Positions 17,570 through 25,711 of a stretch of DNA of 64,000 nt are shown piece by piece (position 1 is the stretch's first letter; every line of letters begins with the position of its first letter). Made by a program: the position numbers and the translations under genes. Source of the stretch: Ideonella_A intermedia_A (GTDB taxonomy: Bacteria > Pseudomonadota > Gammaproteobacteria > Burkholderiales > Burkholderiaceae_C); NCBI GenBank assembly GCA_943370175.1, contig CALRPU020000021.1, positions 1 through 64,000 on the forward strand. The letters are read 5' to 3'. The notes beneath the pieces were generated by a model. The model saw nothing but the letters and a program-made list of their open reading frames with translations. It was not told where the DNA came from and did no database searches.

Positions 17570-18798
17570 GGGCGATGGGCCTCGCCATCGCGCTGAATCA
17601 GCGTCAGACCGACCACCGTCAAGCCGATGCCGAAGGCGGCCACGCCCAGGCTCAGCGGGTACACCGTGCCGTCCAGCCGCCAACCCAGCCACTGCCCGAC
17701 CCCGAACGCGCTGAGCATCATGCCGAAGCCGCTCAGCGACGCGGCGGTGCCCGCCTTGTCCGGAAACGGCCCCACGGCGCCCGCTTGCCCGCACGGCTGG
17801 TGGATGCCATGGCCCACGGCGAACAGGCATTGCGGCACGAACAGCGCCCACACCGTGTGCACGCCGGCGAGGCTCATGCCCGCCATGCCCAGGCCGCCCA
17901 GCAGGCTGAAGGCCGTGCCGCGCTTGACCGTGCCGCGCAGCCCATGCCGGGACAGCCATTGCCGGCACAAGAAGGTGCCGGCGATGTAGCTGAGCGAGTT
18001 GACCGCCATCAGCACGCCGTAGCCGATGCGCGACAAGCCCAGCACGTCGATGTAGATGAAGGACGAGCCCGCCAGGATCACGAAGAGGCCGCCATAGGCG
18101 AGCATCGACAGCAAGGTCCAGGCGCGGAAGGTGCGGTTGGCGAGCACTTCGCGCCAGTTGCGCCACAGCGGGCCCGGGCTTGTGGCGTGGATGTCACGCT
18201 GTCTCAGGGTCTCTTGGTATCGCAAGGTAACGATTGCAAGCGTGGCCGCGCCGAACAGCGCCAAGGTCATCAGCGCGACATGCCAGCTCAGGTACTGCAC
18301 CAGCACGCCCCCTGCCAGTGGGCTGAGCATGGCGATGACGCCCAGGCCACTCAAGGCCCGAGACATCACGCGGGCGCCATCCTGGGGCTCGAACAGGTCG
18401 CGCACGATGGAACGCGCGCCGGTGACGGCGGCCGCCATCGCCGCGCCCTGCACGGCCCGCCAGGCCACCAGCGTGTCGATGTGCTGCGACCAGGCCGCGC
18501 CGAGGCTGGCCACGGTGTAGGCGACGAGCCCCACCAGCAACACCGGCCGCCGCCCGAAGCGGTCTGCCAGGGGCCCGGCCACGAGCTGGGCCAGCCCGAA
18601 GCTGATGATCAGGGCGGACAGCGTCAGTTGAACGGAGGACACGGACGCGCCCAGTTCACGCTGCAGCGTCGGCAGCGCGGGCAGGTACAGGTCGGTGGTG
18701 ATCGGCTGAATGCCGAGCAGCAGGGTCAGCAGCAGCACCACGGTGGCGGGGGCCATCGCGGCCGCCGCACCGCCGGTGCCAGGGGACGGCATGGGCAT
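17566..18798 (-). CDS. Bcr/CflA-type MFS drug efflux transporter
   Basis: 410 residues with twelve predicted helices. Motif A is GPLADRFGRRPVLL between helices 2 and 3. The early signature LLGIQPITTDLYLPALPTLQRELGAS and the ARSIVRDLF motif after helix 4 are characteristic of Bcr/CflA multidrug exporters, which use the proton gradient. The substrate is not deducible. It is the first gene of an apparent efflux-miaA-ABC ATPase string (ATGA overlap with miaA). The start could be either of two close Met codons (18798 or 18792). Confidence 0.88.
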   Translation of the reverse strand: MPMPSPGTGGAAAAMAPATVVLLLTLLLGIQPITTDLYLPALPTLQRELGASVSSVQLTLSALIISFGLAQLVAGPLADRFGRRPVLLVGLVAYTVASLGAAWSQHIDTLVAWRAVQGAAMAAAVTGARSIVRDLFEPQDGARVMSRALSGLGVIAMLSPLAGGVLVQYLSWHVALMTLALFGAATLAIVTLRYQETLRQRDIHATSPGPLWRNWREVLANRTFRAWTLLSMLAYGGLFVILAGSSFIYIDVLGLSRIGYGVLMAVNSLSYIAGTFLCRQWLSRHGLRGTVKRGTAFSLLGGLGMAGMSLAGVHTVWALFVPQCLFAVGHGIHQPCGQAGAVGPFPDKAGTAASLSGFGMMLSAFGVGQWLGWRLDGTVYPLSLGVAAFGIGLTVVGLTLIQRDGEAHRP

Positions 18799-18914
18799 CC
18801 GCCGAGCCTAGCAGGTTCGCCCGCCGGCAGCGGTCGCCGGGATGACCGAGCGGGATGGGGCCGCCGGGCCCGGTTACGATGATTCACCGCATTTCTTCAC
18901 CGACTGGAGCACCC

Positions 18915-19337
18915 ATGTCCCGTTCGCCGCGCCGCACGCGCCTGATCTCCCTGGCCTTGGCCGCCAGCGTCACCCTGTCCAGCCTGGCCCCCGCGGTGCA
19001 GGCCGCCGAGGTCGGCGGCCCGTTGATCGGCACCGAACAGGCCCTCGCCGCCGCCACCACCCCCGACGCCGCGCCGCGGGCGCGTCTGCTGTCCGCCCTC
19101 GAGCGCGCCGACGTGGCCGCGGCCCTCAGCCAGCGCGGCGTCAGCGTCGACCAAGCGCGTGAGCGCGTGGCCGCCCTCAGCGACGCCGAGGCCGCCTTGG
19201 TGGCCGAGCGCATCGACAGCGCCCCCGCCGGCGCCGATGGCGTCTTGGGGACCTTGGTCTTCATCTTCGTGCTGCTGCTGGTCACCGACATCCTCGGCCT
19301 GACCAAAGTGTTCCCGTTCACCCGTTCGGTGCGTTGA
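18915..19337 (+). CDS. PA2779-family small envelope protein
   Basis: 140 residues from ATG 18915, which has GGAG six bases upstream; the longer frame start is less likely. It has a signal peptide (residues 1-30, SLALAASVTLSSLAPAVQAA), then a helical Ala/Arg/Glu-rich segment with GVSVDQARERVAALSDAE, then a C-terminal membrane segment (GTLVFIFVLLLVTDILGLTKVF, about 112-133). This matches the uncharacterised PA2779 family, which is normally found next to a PA2778-type cysteine peptidase, as here. The next gene starts inside its stop codon (TTGA overlap). Function is unknown; a substrate or partner role for the peptidase is a reasonable guess. Confidence 0.82.
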   Translation: MSRSPRRTRLISLALAASVTLSSLAPAVQAAEVGGPLIGTEQALAAATTPDAAPRARLLSALERADVAAALSQRGVSVDQARERVAALSDAEAALVAERIDSAPAGADGVLGTLVFIFVLLLVTDILGLTKVFPFTRSVR

Positions 19338-20401
19338 CCCAGCCGGTGTCACCTCGCGTGACCTGCCTGGCGAGGCGGCCCTGGCTGAGGGGCTTGACCG
19401 GGGCGATGGCCGCGCTGGCCACCGGTGGCGTCGGCCTGCTCAGCGGCTGCGCCGCCCCGCAGACCACCGCCCTGGGCCAGGCGCCTTCACCCCACGGGCT
19501 GCCGACGGCGGTTGAGTTGACCAACACGCCGTTCTTTCCGCAGACCGCCTACCAGTGCGGGCCGGCGGCGCTTGCCACGGTGTTGGCCGCGCAGGGGCGC
19601 TCGGTCTCGCCGGACGTGCTGGGCGAGCGGATCTTCCTGCCGGCGCGCCGCGGCACCTTGCAGGTGGACATGCTGGCCGGCGCCCGCCGAGAAGGCCTCG
19701 CGGCCGTTCGCTTGCCCGGCCGGCTTCTTGACCTGCTGCGCGAGATCGCCGCGGGTCACCCGGTGGTGGTCCTGCAGAACCTGGGCCTCGATGCGGCGCC
19801 GGTGTGGCACTACGCGGTGGTCATCGGCTACCGGCTCGACCCGCGCGAGGTGCTGCTGCGCTCCGGCACCACGCCCCGCCAGCGCCTGCCGATGTCGGTG
19901 TTCGAGCACACCTGGGTGCGCGCTGGCAGCTGGGCGTTTGTGGTGCTGCCACCGGGCCTGTGGCCCGCCACGGCCGAAGAGCCGGCGGTGGTGGAAGCCG
20001 CGATTGGCCTGGAGCGGGCCGTGGCGCCCACCCTGGCCCTGAAGGCCTACGCCAGCGCCGTTCAACGCTGGCCCGACAGCCTGGCGCTGACCCTTGGCCT
20101 GGGCAACACGGCGTTCGCCGCGGGCAACAAGGTGCTGGCGGCAGACAGTTTTCAGACCGCCGCCCGGCGGCACCGCAACACGCCGGCGTGGATCAACCTG
20201 GGCCGCACCCTGCTTGACGCGGATTTGCCCGACTCGGCCTGGCGCGTGGCGCTGGAAGCCGAGTACCTGAACGACCCGCGGTGGCGGGCCGAGACCACCG
20301 CCTTGCTGCGCGACGCTCAGCGCGCGCGCCAAGCCCGGGGCGGGGCAGGGTCGGGTGCGGGTGCGGGTGCCGCCGCGGTCACCGCGGGGCCATTCAGCTG
20401 A
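19334..20401 (+). CDS. PA2778-family C39-like cysteine peptidase lipoprotein with TPR-like tail
   Basis: 355 residues from TTG 19334 overlapping the previous stop; in-frame GTG codons 5 and 9 are alternatives. The lipobox LLSGC (Cys39) indicates a lipoprotein. The peptidase core has Cys75 in YQCGPAALATVL and His159 in VWHYAVVIGY, as in C39-like papain-fold peptidases, followed by an Asp-containing strand. Residues about 205-310 form helical repeats resembling TPRs. The C-terminus is an Ala/Gly-rich tail. Unlike true C39 bacteriocin exporters there is no ABC transporter fused or adjacent. It is presumably periplasmic, acting with the PA2779-like partner. It ends in an 8-bp overlap with the convergent pseudouridine synthase gene. 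Confidence 0.83.
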   Translation: MTQPVSPRVTCLARRPWLRGLTGAMAALATGGVGLLSGCAAPQTTALGQAPSPHGLPTAVELTNTPFFPQTAYQCGPAALATVLAAQGRSVSPDVLGERIFLPARRGTLQVDMLAGARREGLAAVRLPGRLLDLLREIAAGHPVVVLQNLGLDAAPVWHYAVVIGYRLDPREVLLRSGTTPRQRLPMSVFEHTWVRAGSWAFVVLPPGLWPATAEEPAVVEAAIGLERAVAPTLALKAYASAVQRWPDSLALTLGLGNTAFAAGNKVLAADSFQTAARRHRNTPAWINLGRTLLDADLPDSAWRVALEAEYLNDPRWRAETTALLRDAQRARQARGGAGSGAGAGAAAVTAGPFS

Positions 20402-21917
20402 ACGATTCGCCCGGGCGCAGGTAGCGCCATTGGCCGGTCGGCAGGTCGCCCAGCATCACCTGACCAATGCGCACGCGCTTCAGGCCCAGCACCTTCAGCC
20501 CCACCGCTTCGCACATGCGGCGGATCTGTCGCTTGCGGCCTTCGCGCAGCACGAAGCGCAGCTGGTCCTCGTTGACCCATTCCACCACGGCGGGGCGCAA
20601 GGCCACGTCGTCCAGGGTCAGGCCATGGCGCAGCAATGCCAGCCCGTCGTCGCCCAGCGGTGCACCGTTCGCCGGTTCGACCCGCACCAAGTACTCCTTT
20701 TCCACCTCGGAGTGCTCGCCGATCAGTTGCTTGGCCACGCGCCCGTCCTGGGTCAGCACCAACAAGCCGACCGAATCAATGTCCAGGCGCCCGGCCGGCA
20801 CCAGGCTGCGCAGGTGCTGGGGCATGAAGCGGATGCCCGACTGGTCTTCCCGCCATTGGTTGGCCGGTTTGACGAGCACGTAGGCAGGTTCATAACCGTC
20901 TTCGGCCTGGCCGCTGACGTAGCCCACGGGTTTGTTGATCAGCACCGTCACCTTCTGCGCTTGCACATGGCTGGCCCGCGCGTCGATGGTGACCTGCTGG
21001 CCGGGCATCACGCGCGACCCGAGCTCGCTCACCACCTGGCCGTCAACGCGCACCCAGCCCTTGGCGATCCACTCGTCGGCTTCGCGGCGCGACGCCAGGC
21101 CGAGCAGGCCCATGTATTTGGACAGGCGCAGGCTGCCCGGGGCGCTGGTCGGGCCGTCCACCGGCTCGGGGCGGGGTCGCAGGGGCAGCGTGCCGCGGTG
21201 GAAGGCGGCGTGTCGCGGACCGGGACCGGCCGGGCCAGCCGGCCCCGCGGGGCGGGTCTGAGCGTCTTGCCGATGGTTCGGGCGCACGGCGTCGCGAGGG
21301 GCATCCCAGCCCGAGGCGTCGCGAGGCGCCTGACGCCCGGGGCGCGGTGGCTCTTGGCGTTGCGCGGCTGGTGGGCCGCGCCGCGAATCATGGCGCACCT
21401 CATGGCGCCCATCGTTGCGCACCTCGTGCCGTGGCCCATGGTGCGGCTCGGGCCGGCCCCCGCGGGGGCCATCGGGGCGGGGCCCTTGGCCGCCGCCGCG
21501 CCCGGCTTCATGCGGGCCGGGCCGGGGTGCCCCTTGGAACCGTTCATCAACGGGGCCATGCCGTGGCGGGTCCCGGCGAAAGGCGTTGCTCCCATCGCGC
21601 CGCGGTGCATCGCGGTGAGCCGAATCGCGGCCATGGCGCTGTGGTCCCTCGCGACGGGGATCGCCCCCGCCCTCGCGGCGTGGCCCATCGCGTCGCGGCT
21701 CATCCCACCCATCGCGCCGTGGTGCCTCGCCGCCGGGTCGGAAACGGGCCTCGCGTTCGGCCCGTTCGGCCTGGGCTTGGGCCAGGGTCGGTCGGGCTTT
21801 CGGGCCGCCACCGCGCACCGGCGGTCGGCTGGGCGGTGTGCCCGCGCCTCGACCGGTCCCCTGGCGGTGGGCGGCCGGGGCGGCGGGTCCCTTGGGTTTG
21901 AGCTTGAGCGTGGCCAT
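20394..21917 (-). CDS. RluF/RluB-type 23S rRNA pseudouridine synthase with long basic N-terminal extension
   Basis: 507 residues, about twice the usual core length. The C-terminal half contains an S4 RNA-binding domain (SLRLSKYMGLLGLASRREADEWI, from about 262) and the RsuA-family catalytic domain with the nucleophile Asp379 in GRLDIDS. KEYLVRV and RKRQIRRMCEAVGLKVLGLKRVRIG follow. INKPVGYVSGQAEDG and the ending GQWRYL favour RluF over RluB. The first 255 residues are low complexity, dominated by Arg, Gly, Pro, Asp and His with recurring RRDG/PRREG units, and are surely disordered; such a tail could bind RNA. The stop lies inside the convergent gene. Confidence 0.87.
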   Translation of the reverse strand: MATLKLKPKGPAAPAAHRQGTGRGAGTPPSRPPVRGGGPKARPTLAQAQAERAEREARFRPGGEAPRRDGWDEPRRDGPRREGGGDPRREGPQRHGRDSAHRDAPRRDGSNAFRRDPPRHGPVDERFQGAPRPGPHEAGRGGGQGPRPDGPRGGRPEPHHGPRHEVRNDGRHEVRHDSRRGPPAAQRQEPPRPGRQAPRDASGWDAPRDAVRPNHRQDAQTRPAGPAGPAGPGPRHAAFHRGTLPLRPRPEPVDGPTSAPGSLRLSKYMGLLGLASRREADEWIAKGWVRVDGQVVSELGSRVMPGQQVTIDARASHVQAQKVTVLINKPVGYVSGQAEDGYEPAYVLVKPANQWREDQSGIRFMPQHLRSLVPAGRLDIDSVGLLVLTQDGRVAKQLIGEHSEVEKEYLVRVEPANGAPLGDDGLALLRHGLTLDDVALRPAVVEWVNEDQLRFVLREGRKRQIRRMCEAVGLKVLGLKRVRIGQVMLGDLPTGQWRYLRPGESFS

Positions 21918-21965
21918 AGGTGTCTTTCAGGTAACCCGCGATTGGACCATGCGCGGGCGCGGCCC

Positions 21966-22904
21966 TCAGCGCCGGGCGGTGTCGACGGGTGCGCCCAGCC
22001 CGAACAGTGCGCGCAGCGCCTCTCGGTACTGGGCCGCGCCCAGGCCGTTGGTGCTGTAGTGGGTGCCGCCCTCGACCAGCTCGAACCGCTTTGGGGCCAC
22101 CGCCTCTTCGTACAGCGCGCGCCCCAGCGCGGGGCGGATCAGGCCATCGCGGCTGCCATGCACCACCAGCACCGGCGAGCCCACGTGCTTGATCGCCTCG
22201 GCCGAATCGAAGCGCTGGGTGATGAACGGCGTCAGCGGCAGCCAGCCCCATCGGAAGGTCTTGAAGACGTCGGGCACCGAGGTGAAGCTGCCTTCCACGA
22301 TCAGCCCGCGTTCGTCCTGCGTTTGCCTTGCCAGCTGCACTGCGATGGCACCGCCCAGCGAGTGGCCGAAGATGTACCTTGGCCGGCCCGGGTGCTCGGT
22401 CGCCAGCCAGTTCCAGGCCGCCCGCGCGTCTTCAACGACGCTGTCCTGAGACGGCAGCTCGTCCGTGCTTTGCCCAAAGCCGCGGTAGTCCACCGCCAGC
22501 ACCGAGAAGCCCAGCGCCCGCATTTGTTCGATCCGGAATCGGCTGCCTTCCACGTTGCGCCGGGCGCCGTGCAAATACAGCAGCAGCGGGGCGTCCGCCC
22601 GGTCGTGCGGCGCCCACAAGGCGTGCAAGCGAATGGGCTGGCGGCTCACCTGACTGGTGTGCTCGATCCACACGTCGCTCATGTCGTCGCCCGGGTCGGC
22701 GGCCCGGGGGCCGGTGGCGGCGGGCTGGAAGATCCATTCGCGCTGCTGATGGTCCAGCGTGGCGCAGCCGGCCAGGACGGCCGCCAGCGCCACGGTGGCG
22801 ACCAGCCCGGCCATCGGCAGCCGCCACCGCCGAGGCGCTGCGGTGAGTTCAATGGGGGGCCGGAGCGTGCGGCGTTCGGGGGTTGGTCGGTGGGGGCTGG
22901 CCAT
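21966..22904 (-). CDS. Alpha/beta-hydrolase, probable lipoprotein
   Basis: 312 residues. A lipobox LAGC follows a hydrophobic stretch (MAGLVATVALAAVLAGC, Met31 to Cys47), so the true start may be Met31 at 22814; the upstream Met1 gives an odd Pro/Arg-rich lead. Catalytic triad candidates are Ser in GHSLGGA, Asp in VHGSRDGLI and His in GGTHYS. LLLYLHGARRN supplies the oxyanion region and VDYRGFGQS the second turn. It resembles uncharacterised Bem46/YfhR-type serine hydrolases. The substrate is unknown. It ends 48 bp before the start of the pseudouridine synthase gene. Confidence 0.82.
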   Translation of the reverse strand: MASPHRPTPERRTLRPPIELTAAPRRWRLPMAGLVATVALAAVLAGCATLDHQQREWIFQPAATGPRAADPGDDMSDVWIEHTSQVSRQPIRLHALWAPHDRADAPLLLYLHGARRNVEGSRFRIEQMRALGFSVLAVDYRGFGQSTDELPSQDSVVEDARAAWNWLATEHPGRPRYIFGHSLGGAIAVQLARQTQDERGLIVEGSFTSVPDVFKTFRWGWLPLTPFITQRFDSAEAIKHVGSPVLVVHGSRDGLIRPALGRALYEEAVAPKRFELVEGGTHYSTNGLGAAQYREALRALFGLGAPVDTARR

Positions 22905-22953
22905 CGGCGAATGATCCGCGCGGGACGCAGAAAGTTTCGAAGCGGCGTCCGGT

Positions 22954-24930
22954 TCAGCGACCGCGCCAGAACAGGCCGTCCAGTTCGCGCAGGCTGATTT
23001 GTCGCCAGGTGGGGCGGCCGTGGTTGCACTGGTCGGACCGATCGGTGCGTTCCATGTCGCGCAGCAGGGCGTTCATTTCCTCGGGCGTCAGCTGGCGGTT
23101 GGCGCGCACGGCGCCGTGGCAGGCCATCGTCGACAGGATCTCGTGCTGGGCGCGTTCCACCGTGGCGCTGGCGCCGAACTGGGCCAGTTCGGCCAGCACG
23201 CCACGCGCCAGGTCCACCACGTCGGCCCCCGCCAGCGCGGCCGGGCGCGAGCGCACCGCCAGCACCGTGGGCGAGAGCGCCGCCGTCTCCAGGCCGATCT
23301 GCAGCAAGGTGGCGGCATGGGCCTCCGCCGTGGCGAGTTCCTGGGGCGTCGCGGCGAACGTGGCCGGGATCAGCAAGGGCTGGGCCGGCAGGCGGCGTTC
23401 GGGCTGCTCGCCCAGCGCGGACTTCAATCGCTCGTAGACGATGCGCTCGTGCGCGGCGTGCATGTCGACCACGACCAGGCCGTGGGCGTTTTCGGCCAGG
23501 ATGTAGATGCCGCCAAGCTGGGCCAGTGCGCGGCCCAGCGGCCAGTCGTCGGTGGCCGGGACGGGCCCGGCGCCCGCCTGGTCGGCGAAAGCGCTGAGGC
23601 CGGCGCCCGAGACGCCCGCGCTGCCAGCGGGTCCGACGGCCTCGCCATAGGCCCGCGGTGGCGCCTCGCGCGCCGTCAACACCTCAAGCTGCGCCAGGCC
23701 AAGGCGCCCTTGCTGCTGGGCGCCCAGCCCCTGCCACGGACGCGCCTCGAAGCCGCCGGGCGCCCGCCCCGCCCCGGGCAGCGGGTCCCACCGGGACGAA
23801 CCGGGGTCGGCGCCTCGGCTTGCCGCCGTGGCTGCCCCGAACAGCGTGGCCGACGCCGCCAACGCTCCCGACCCCGCCGACCCCGCCAACGCGGCAGCCG
23901 CGTCGCCCTGTCCGGCCCGCGGCGTGGCCAACGCGGTCTCCACCGCGCGCCGCACCGCCTGGTGCACCTCGCGGCCCTCGCGAAAGCGCACCTCGACCTT
24001 GGTCGGGTGGACGTTGACGTCCACCCGGTCGGGCGCGATCTCGATGAACAGCACGTACGCGGGTTGCCGCCCGCCGTGCAGCACGTCTTCGTAGGCCGAG
24101 CGCAGCCCGTGAGCCACCAGCTTGTCCCGCACGTGGCGGCCGTTGACGAACAGGTATTGCTGGTCGCCGCGGGTGCGCGCCGCCTCGGGCAGGCCCACGC
24201 GGCCGCGCAGGCGCATCACACCCAGGTCCAAGGTCAGTGGCCGGCTCTGCGCCATGAAGTCATCGCCGAGCACCTGCTCGATGCGCTGGTCGGCCGTGCA
24301 ACGGCGCCACTGCTGGGTCAGCCGGCCGTCGTGCCACAGGCTGAAGGCGACGTCCGGGCGGGCCAGGGCGTGGCGGCGCAAGGCCTCGGTGCAGTGCGCC
24401 AGTTCGGTGGCTTCGGTCTTCAGAAACTTGCGGCGCGCCGGGGTGCTGAAGAACAACTCGCGCACCTCGACGGTGGTGCCCGTGGCGCGCGCCGCGGGGG
24501 CGAGCTCGCCGCTGCGCGCATCCAGCCGGCGGGCCTGCGGCGCGCCAGTCGGGCGGCTGAGCACGCTCATCTCCGACACCGACGCGATGGCGGCCAGCGC
24601 CTCACCGCGAAAGCCCATCGTGGCCACCTGCTCCAGTTCGCTCAGCGACGCGATCTTGCTGGTGGCGTGGCGGCGCAGCGCCATGGGCAGTTCGTCGGCC
24701 GGGATGCCCGCGCCATCGTCTTCGACCAGCACGGCGCGGACACCGCCGCCGGTCAATTTGACGACCACCTCGGTGGCGCCCGCGTCCAGTGCGTTGTCCA
24801 CCAACTCCCGCACCACCGAGGCTGGCCGTTCCACCACCTCGCCGGCGGCGATCTGGCTGATCAGCTCGTCCGGCAACTCGCGGATGGCGCGGCGCGGCGG
24901 GGTTGGCGGGGTCAGCTCGGGAACGTCCAT
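22954..24930 (-). CDS. mutL: DNA mismatch repair protein MutL
   Basis: 658 residues from ATG 24930 (MDVPELTPP); the longer frame is rejected because the family starts shortly before IRELPDELISQIAAGEVVERP. The GHKL ATPase motifs are intact: ELVDNALDAGAT, VEDDGAGI, RHATSKI and GFRGEALAAI. DVNVHPTKVEVRF closes the N-terminal domain. A Pro/Ala/Gly-rich linker (about 350-470) precedes the dimerisation domain, with the conserved end motif ACHGAVRANRQL. No DQHAxxEx2YE endonuclease motif is evident; the segment VVDMHAAHERIVYERL is the structural equivalent. It diverges from the DedA gene over 52 bp. Confidence 0.95.
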   Translation of the reverse strand: MDVPELTPPTPPRRAIRELPDELISQIAAGEVVERPASVVRELVDNALDAGATEVVVKLTGGGVRAVLVEDDGAGIPADELPMALRRHATSKIASLSELEQVATMGFRGEALAAIASVSEMSVLSRPTGAPQARRLDARSGELAPAARATGTTVEVRELFFSTPARRKFLKTEATELAHCTEALRRHALARPDVAFSLWHDGRLTQQWRRCTADQRIEQVLGDDFMAQSRPLTLDLGVMRLRGRVGLPEAARTRGDQQYLFVNGRHVRDKLVAHGLRSAYEDVLHGGRQPAYVLFIEIAPDRVDVNVHPTKVEVRFREGREVHQAVRRAVETALATPRAGQGDAAAALAGSAGSGALAASATLFGAATAASRGADPGSSRWDPLPGAGRAPGGFEARPWQGLGAQQQGRLGLAQLEVLTAREAPPRAYGEAVGPAGSAGVSGAGLSAFADQAGAGPVPATDDWPLGRALAQLGGIYILAENAHGLVVVDMHAAHERIVYERLKSALGEQPERRLPAQPLLIPATFAATPQELATAEAHAATLLQIGLETAALSPTVLAVRSRPAALAGADVVDLARGVLAELAQFGASATVERAQHEILSTMACHGAVRANRQLTPEEMNALLRDMERTDRSDQCNHGRPTWRQISLRELDGLFWRGR

Positions 24931-24982
24931 GCGGCGAATTGTAGGAAGGCGCCCCGCCGCCGCCCCGGGATAATCCGCGACC

Positions 24983-25627
24983 ATGGACGTCCTAGCCACC
25001 CTCATCGATTTCATCCTGCACGTCGACGTGCACCTGGCCAACTTCGTGCAAGCCTACGGGCCGTGGGTCTACGCGCTGCTGTTTGCCATCGTGTTCGTCG
25101 AGACCGGGCTGGTTGTCATGCCCTTCCTGCCGGGCGATTCGCTGTTGTTCGTCGTGGGGGCGCTGTGCGGCGCCGGCCTGTTGAACCTGCCCTTGTCGAT
25201 GGCCGTGCTGATCGCGGCGGCCATCCTGGGCGATCAGGTGAACTACACCATCGGGCGGCACATTGGCCCACGGGTGTTCCAGTGGGAGCAGTCGCGCTTC
25301 TTCAACCGCCGCGCCTTTGACCAGGCCCACGCCTTCTATGAACGCTACGGCGGCATCACCATCGTGCTTGCGCGCTTCATGCCGTTCATCCGCACCTTCG
25401 CGCCTTTCGTGGCCGGCGTCGCGCAGATGACGCGCAGCAAGTTCACCGCCTACAACATCGGCGGCGCGCTGCTGTGGGTGCTGTCGCTGACGACGGCGGG
25501 GGTGCTGTTCGGCAACATCCCTTGGGTGCAGCGCCACCTCGACAAGATCATCTGGGCCATGATTTTCATTCCGGGGCTGATCGCGCTGGCCGGCGCCTGG
25601 CGCGCCCGCCGCCAGCAGCCGGCCTGA
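24983..25627 (+). CDS. DedA-family membrane protein
   Basis: 214 residues. The DedA/VTT core is clear: FVETGLVVMPFLPGDSLLF forms the first re-entrant hairpin, GDQVNYTIGRHIG follows, and RFMPFIRTFAPFVAGVAQM carries the conserved arginines. Additional helices lie at about 150-205. DedA proteins help maintain membrane potential and recycle lipid carriers such as undecaprenyl phosphate by flipping them across the inner membrane. It diverges from mutL and is followed 84 bp later by the diguanylate cyclase gene. Confidence 0.9.
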   Translation: MDVLATLIDFILHVDVHLANFVQAYGPWVYALLFAIVFVETGLVVMPFLPGDSLLFVVGALCGAGLLNLPLSMAVLIAAAILGDQVNYTIGRHIGPRVFQWEQSRFFNRRAFDQAHAFYERYGGITIVLARFMPFIRTFAPFVAGVAQMTRSKFTAYNIGGALLWVLSLTTAGVLFGNIPWVQRHLDKIIWAMIFIPGLIALAGAWRARRQQPA

Positions 25628-25711
25628 ACACGGCGCGGCCACGGGCATCAAGTCGCCCGCGCATCGGCCGATAAGGCGGTCAACGGGCTTGTCGCGCCCG
25701 ACCGCCGCTCC

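Noticed and set aside
22999..25320. A 773-codon plus-strand frame over mutL
   Set aside because: Composition is His/Gln/Arg-rich and it is opposite to a complete mutL; the downstream part is only the DedA region in the wrong frame.
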